NCBI GenBank assembly: GCA_001781445.1
Contig: MFLB01000031.1
Span: 1 to 7,313, forward strand
Direction: 5' to 3'
DNA length: 7,313 nt
Origin: Candidatus Kaiserbacteria bacterium RIFCSPHIGHO2_01_FULL_58_22
Lineage (GTDB): Bacteria; Patescibacteriota; Minisyncoccia; Phycocordibacterales; UBA2100
In this document: positions 5,783-7,313 of the stretch, one piece after another
How the letters are laid out: each line of letters opens with the position of its first letter
Position numbering within the stretch: position 1 is the stretch's first letter
Made by a program: the position numbers and the translations under genes
The notes under the pieces: model-generated
Databases searched by the model: none
Seen by the model: the letters and a program-made list of their open reading frames with translations, nothing else
Told to the model about the DNA's origin: nothing

Positions 5783-6700
5783 ATGTCATTCATGCCGATG
5801 GGTGTGGGCGCGCCTGTTCCGCTTCCTAAAACGAGGATGGGCCGGTGGAAAGCGAGCAAAACCATCGTGAAAGAATCCTGGCGGCTCCTCATGCTCGACA
5901 AGGAGATACTGTGGTTCCCCGTGATTTCCGGGCTTGTCACGCTCCTCGTGTATGCCGCCGTCGGCTATACGTATTTTCTTACGGTACTTGGCGGGAATTT
6001 CAACGCCCTGGAAACCCTGGAAGAGAAAGGATTCGACATTGTATCGCTCGTATTCCTTTTCGTCCTGTACACGCTCTCCTTTTTTGTCGTGAACTTTTTT
6101 CAGGCAGGCATCATGATAATCGCGCGCGCGCGATTCTCCGGGCGGGATCTCGGTTTTGCCGACGGCATCGCCGGCGTGGCCTCAAAACTCGGCAAGCTTT
6201 TCGTATGGTCGGCCATCAACGCGACGGTCGGCGTCATTCTCGCTCAGACAGCTTCCCGTTCGCGGATGCTCGGCAATATCGTGTCGATGCTTTTAGGCGC
6301 CGCATGGAACATAATGACCTTCTTCAGTTTGCCGGCACTTGTCTTGAATGACGTTTCGATACCGGGTGCCTTCAAGGAGTCTGCCTCGATGGTTAGGAGG
6401 GTATGGGGGGAGACCATCATCGTCGTCTTTGGGGTCGGGCTTTTCTTTGGCGTGATCGTAGGAGTGGGGATAATAGTATGTTTCGTTGCGGCCGGGATCG
6501 CCTTTGAGGTGTTTGCCGCAGAAACACTCTCGGTCTTGATACTGCTCGGCGTACTGCCGCTTTTCATCATCATCGTGCTCATCACTGCCTCGGCACTCGG
6601 CGCCATATTCAAGACCGCGCTCTACGAATATGCCAGCACGGGCCAGATACCCGCTGGATTTTCTCCAGAGATAGTCCAGGACGCCATCTCTCGGAAATGA
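5783..6700 (+). CDS. Six-helix integral membrane protein, DUF6159-like
   Basis: A 305-residue protein with about six hydrophobic helices, at residues 43-68, 86-113, 137-155, 170-188, 210-242 and 248-275. The cytoplasm-type N-terminus is basic (KTRMGRWKASKTIVKESWRL). The pattern 'KESWRLLMLDKEILWFPVISG' before helix 1 and 'SIPGAFKESASMVRRVWGE' before helix 5 resembles the DUF6159 membrane family as I recall it; its function is not known. There is no signal peptide, and no catalytic or transport motif I recognise. The start is uncertain. ATG 5783 has no Shine-Dalgarno, and in-frame ATGs at 5792, 5798 and 5837 are alternatives; 5837 would remove a Pro-rich extension and begin MGRWKASK. It stops at TGA, 51 nt before msrB, with no terminator between, so read-through into msrB is possible. 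Confidence 0.85.
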   Translation: MSFMPMGVGAPVPLPKTRMGRWKASKTIVKESWRLLMLDKEILWFPVISGLVTLLVYAAVGYTYFLTVLGGNFNALETLEEKGFDIVSLVFLFVLYTLSFFVVNFFQAGIMIIARARFSGRDLGFADGIAGVASKLGKLFVWSAINATVGVILAQTASRSRMLGNIVSMLLGAAWNIMTFFSLPALVLNDVSIPGAFKESASMVRRVWGETIIVVFGVGLFFGVIVGVGIIVCFVAAGIAFEVFAAETLSVLILLGVLPLFIIIVLITASALGAIFKTALYEYASTGQIPAGFSPEIVQDAISRK

Positions 6701-6736
6701 TCGTTCAATGTCGCAGACGTACCAGTGAGGCGGATT

Positions 6737-6745
6737 TGATACAAT
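6737..6745 (+). promoter_or_regulatory. Extended -10 promoter of msrB
   Basis: TGATACAAT is an extended -10 element (TGn followed by TACAAT, 6740-6745). The expected start site, about seven nt after the hexamer, falls on or next to the msrB ATG at 6752, so the mRNA would be leaderless. No -35 is evident, as is common with extended -10 promoters. Confidence 0.5.
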
Positions 6746-6751
6746 GACGGC

Positions 6752-7147
6752 ATGACCAAGCGGCCGATGCCCAAGAGCGAGGAGGAGTGGAAGCAGATGC
6801 TTACGCCGGAGCAGTACCACGTACTGCGGGAGAAGGGGACCGAGATGGCGTTTACTGGAGAGTACGTCCACGAGAAGGCCAATGGCACCTATGCATGCAA
6901 GGCATGCGGGAATCCTTTGTTCGATTCCACCGCGAAATTCGATTCCGGCACCGGCTGGCCGTCATTCGATTCCGCGTTGCCAGGCGCCGTCGAGCAACAT
7001 CGCGACTCTAGCGGTGGCATGGAACGCATCGAAACAACCTGCGCTCGTTGCGGCTCTCACTTAGGGCACGTTTTCGACGACGGCCCGACGCAAACAGCCA
7101 AGCGATACTGCATTAACTCCGTCTGCCTCGCTCTCGAGGAGAAGTAA
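6752..7147 (+). CDS. msrB: Peptide-methionine (R)-S-oxide reductase MsrB
   Basis: A 131-residue stand-alone MsrB, the normal length for a single-domain enzyme. It reduces the R epimer of methionine sulfoxide in proteins, usually with thioredoxin as electron donor. Family signatures: the N-terminal 'LTPEQYHVLREKGTE…FTGEY' segment, Zn-binding pairs C49-x2-C52 and C97-x2-C100, 'SGTGWPSF' (65-72), 'GSHLGHVFDDGP' (101-112) and the catalytic 'RYCINS' with Cys120. An additional Cys125 lies close after the active site (RYCINSVCLAL), where the family more often has a non-Cys residue; it could take part in disulfide chemistry, but this is inference. No signal peptide, so cytoplasmic. ATG 6752 lacks a Shine-Dalgarno but fits a leaderless transcript from the extended -10 just upstream. 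Confidence 0.97.
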   Translation: MTKRPMPKSEEEWKQMLTPEQYHVLREKGTEMAFTGEYVHEKANGTYACKACGNPLFDSTAKFDSGTGWPSFDSALPGAVEQHRDSSGGMERIETTCARCGSHLGHVFDDGPTQTAKRYCINSVCLALEEK

Positions 7148-7313
7148 TGGATACGTATGCGTGATATGCGACGCTTATAAAGCCCGCGTGGGCGCCGCCG
7201 GCATGGGTTTTCGGGCCTGTGTCGAATTCCCCAAACCCAAGATTTGCAGGATGATTTTACTGATATTCACACATCTCCCTAGCTAGTGTATGGTGCAGGT
7301 GCGATACTTCACC
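7148..7313. other. Intergenic region after msrB
   Basis: No complete gene or RNA is recognisable. GC-rich short inverted repeats lie at 7182-7216 (for example GCCCG / CGGGC with a long loop, and GCCC-GCGT-GGGC) with TTTT at 7207-7211, but no clean terminator. The last 24 nt are open in one frame from ATG 7290 (MVQVRYFT), too little to call a gene. Confidence 0.6.
7266..7294 (+). promoter_or_regulatory. Weak candidate promoter for a gene beyond the window
   Basis: TTCACA (7266-7271) and TATGGT (7289-7294) are separated by 17 nt. The match is five of six and four of six to consensus. Such a match can arise by chance, and no downstream gene is visible to support it. Confidence 0.2.

Noticed and set aside
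7182..7216. msrB terminator
   Set aside because: The GC-rich inverted repeats give only 4-5 bp stems or long loops, and the T-run of five is not positioned after a stable stem.
7290..7313. Start of a downstream gene at ATG 7290
   Set aside because: Only eight codons are visible, with no Shine-Dalgarno and no recognisable residues.

Overview
The window looks like a piece of a Candidatus Patescibacteria (CPR, probably Parcubacteria-type) chromosome. This is inference from gene style. Peptidoglycan-binding modules carrying the lineage-typical 'GYFGALTRAAVEAFQ…GPxTRAKL' and 'LNSDPDTRVATDGDG' wording sit at the end of a large secreted protein. The TypA begins directly with MEIRNIAIIAHVDHGKTT, and small single-gene transcription units follow one another. 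All genes are on the + strand. UGA appears to be an ordinary stop (it ends the membrane-protein gene), which argues against the UGA-recoding CPR lineages.

Layout. (1) Positions 2-3718 hold the 3' part of a large surface or secreted protein: at least seven carboxypeptidase-regulatory-like beta-sandwich modules, a ZU5-like region, a Ser/Gly linker, three peptidoglycan-binding domains and a low-complexity Ala/Ser/Thr/Pro tail. Its start lies upstream of the window. (2) Positions 3719-3915 hold a strong intrinsic terminator whose T-tract doubles as the -35 of the next promoter, then an mRNA leader carrying a 34-codon ORF. That ORF begins MEIRNIAI, exactly the first eight residues of TypA, but written with a different synonymous codon at all seven positions after ATG. 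It is followed by a long hairpin. (3) Positions 3916-5730 encode the ribosome-associated GTPase TypA/BipA. (4) Positions 5783-6700 encode a six-helix membrane protein of DUF6159 type. (5) Positions 6752-7147 encode methionine-R-sulfoxide reductase MsrB. (6) Positions 7148-7313 are intergenic, with at most a weak promoter.

The genes do not form an obvious pathway: envelope anchoring, translation or ribosome stress adaptation, an unknown membrane function and oxidative protein repair. Each seems to have its own promoter; the last two probably give leaderless or nearly leaderless mRNAs.

The most unusual part is the typA leader (3796-3925). It has its own ribosome binding site, a synonymously recoded copy of the TypA N-terminus, a 15-bp hairpin with two bulged A residues, and a stop codon that overlaps the SD-less typA start. 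It could be a translational-coupling or leader-peptide control device, or the scar of a typA replacement by a related allele.
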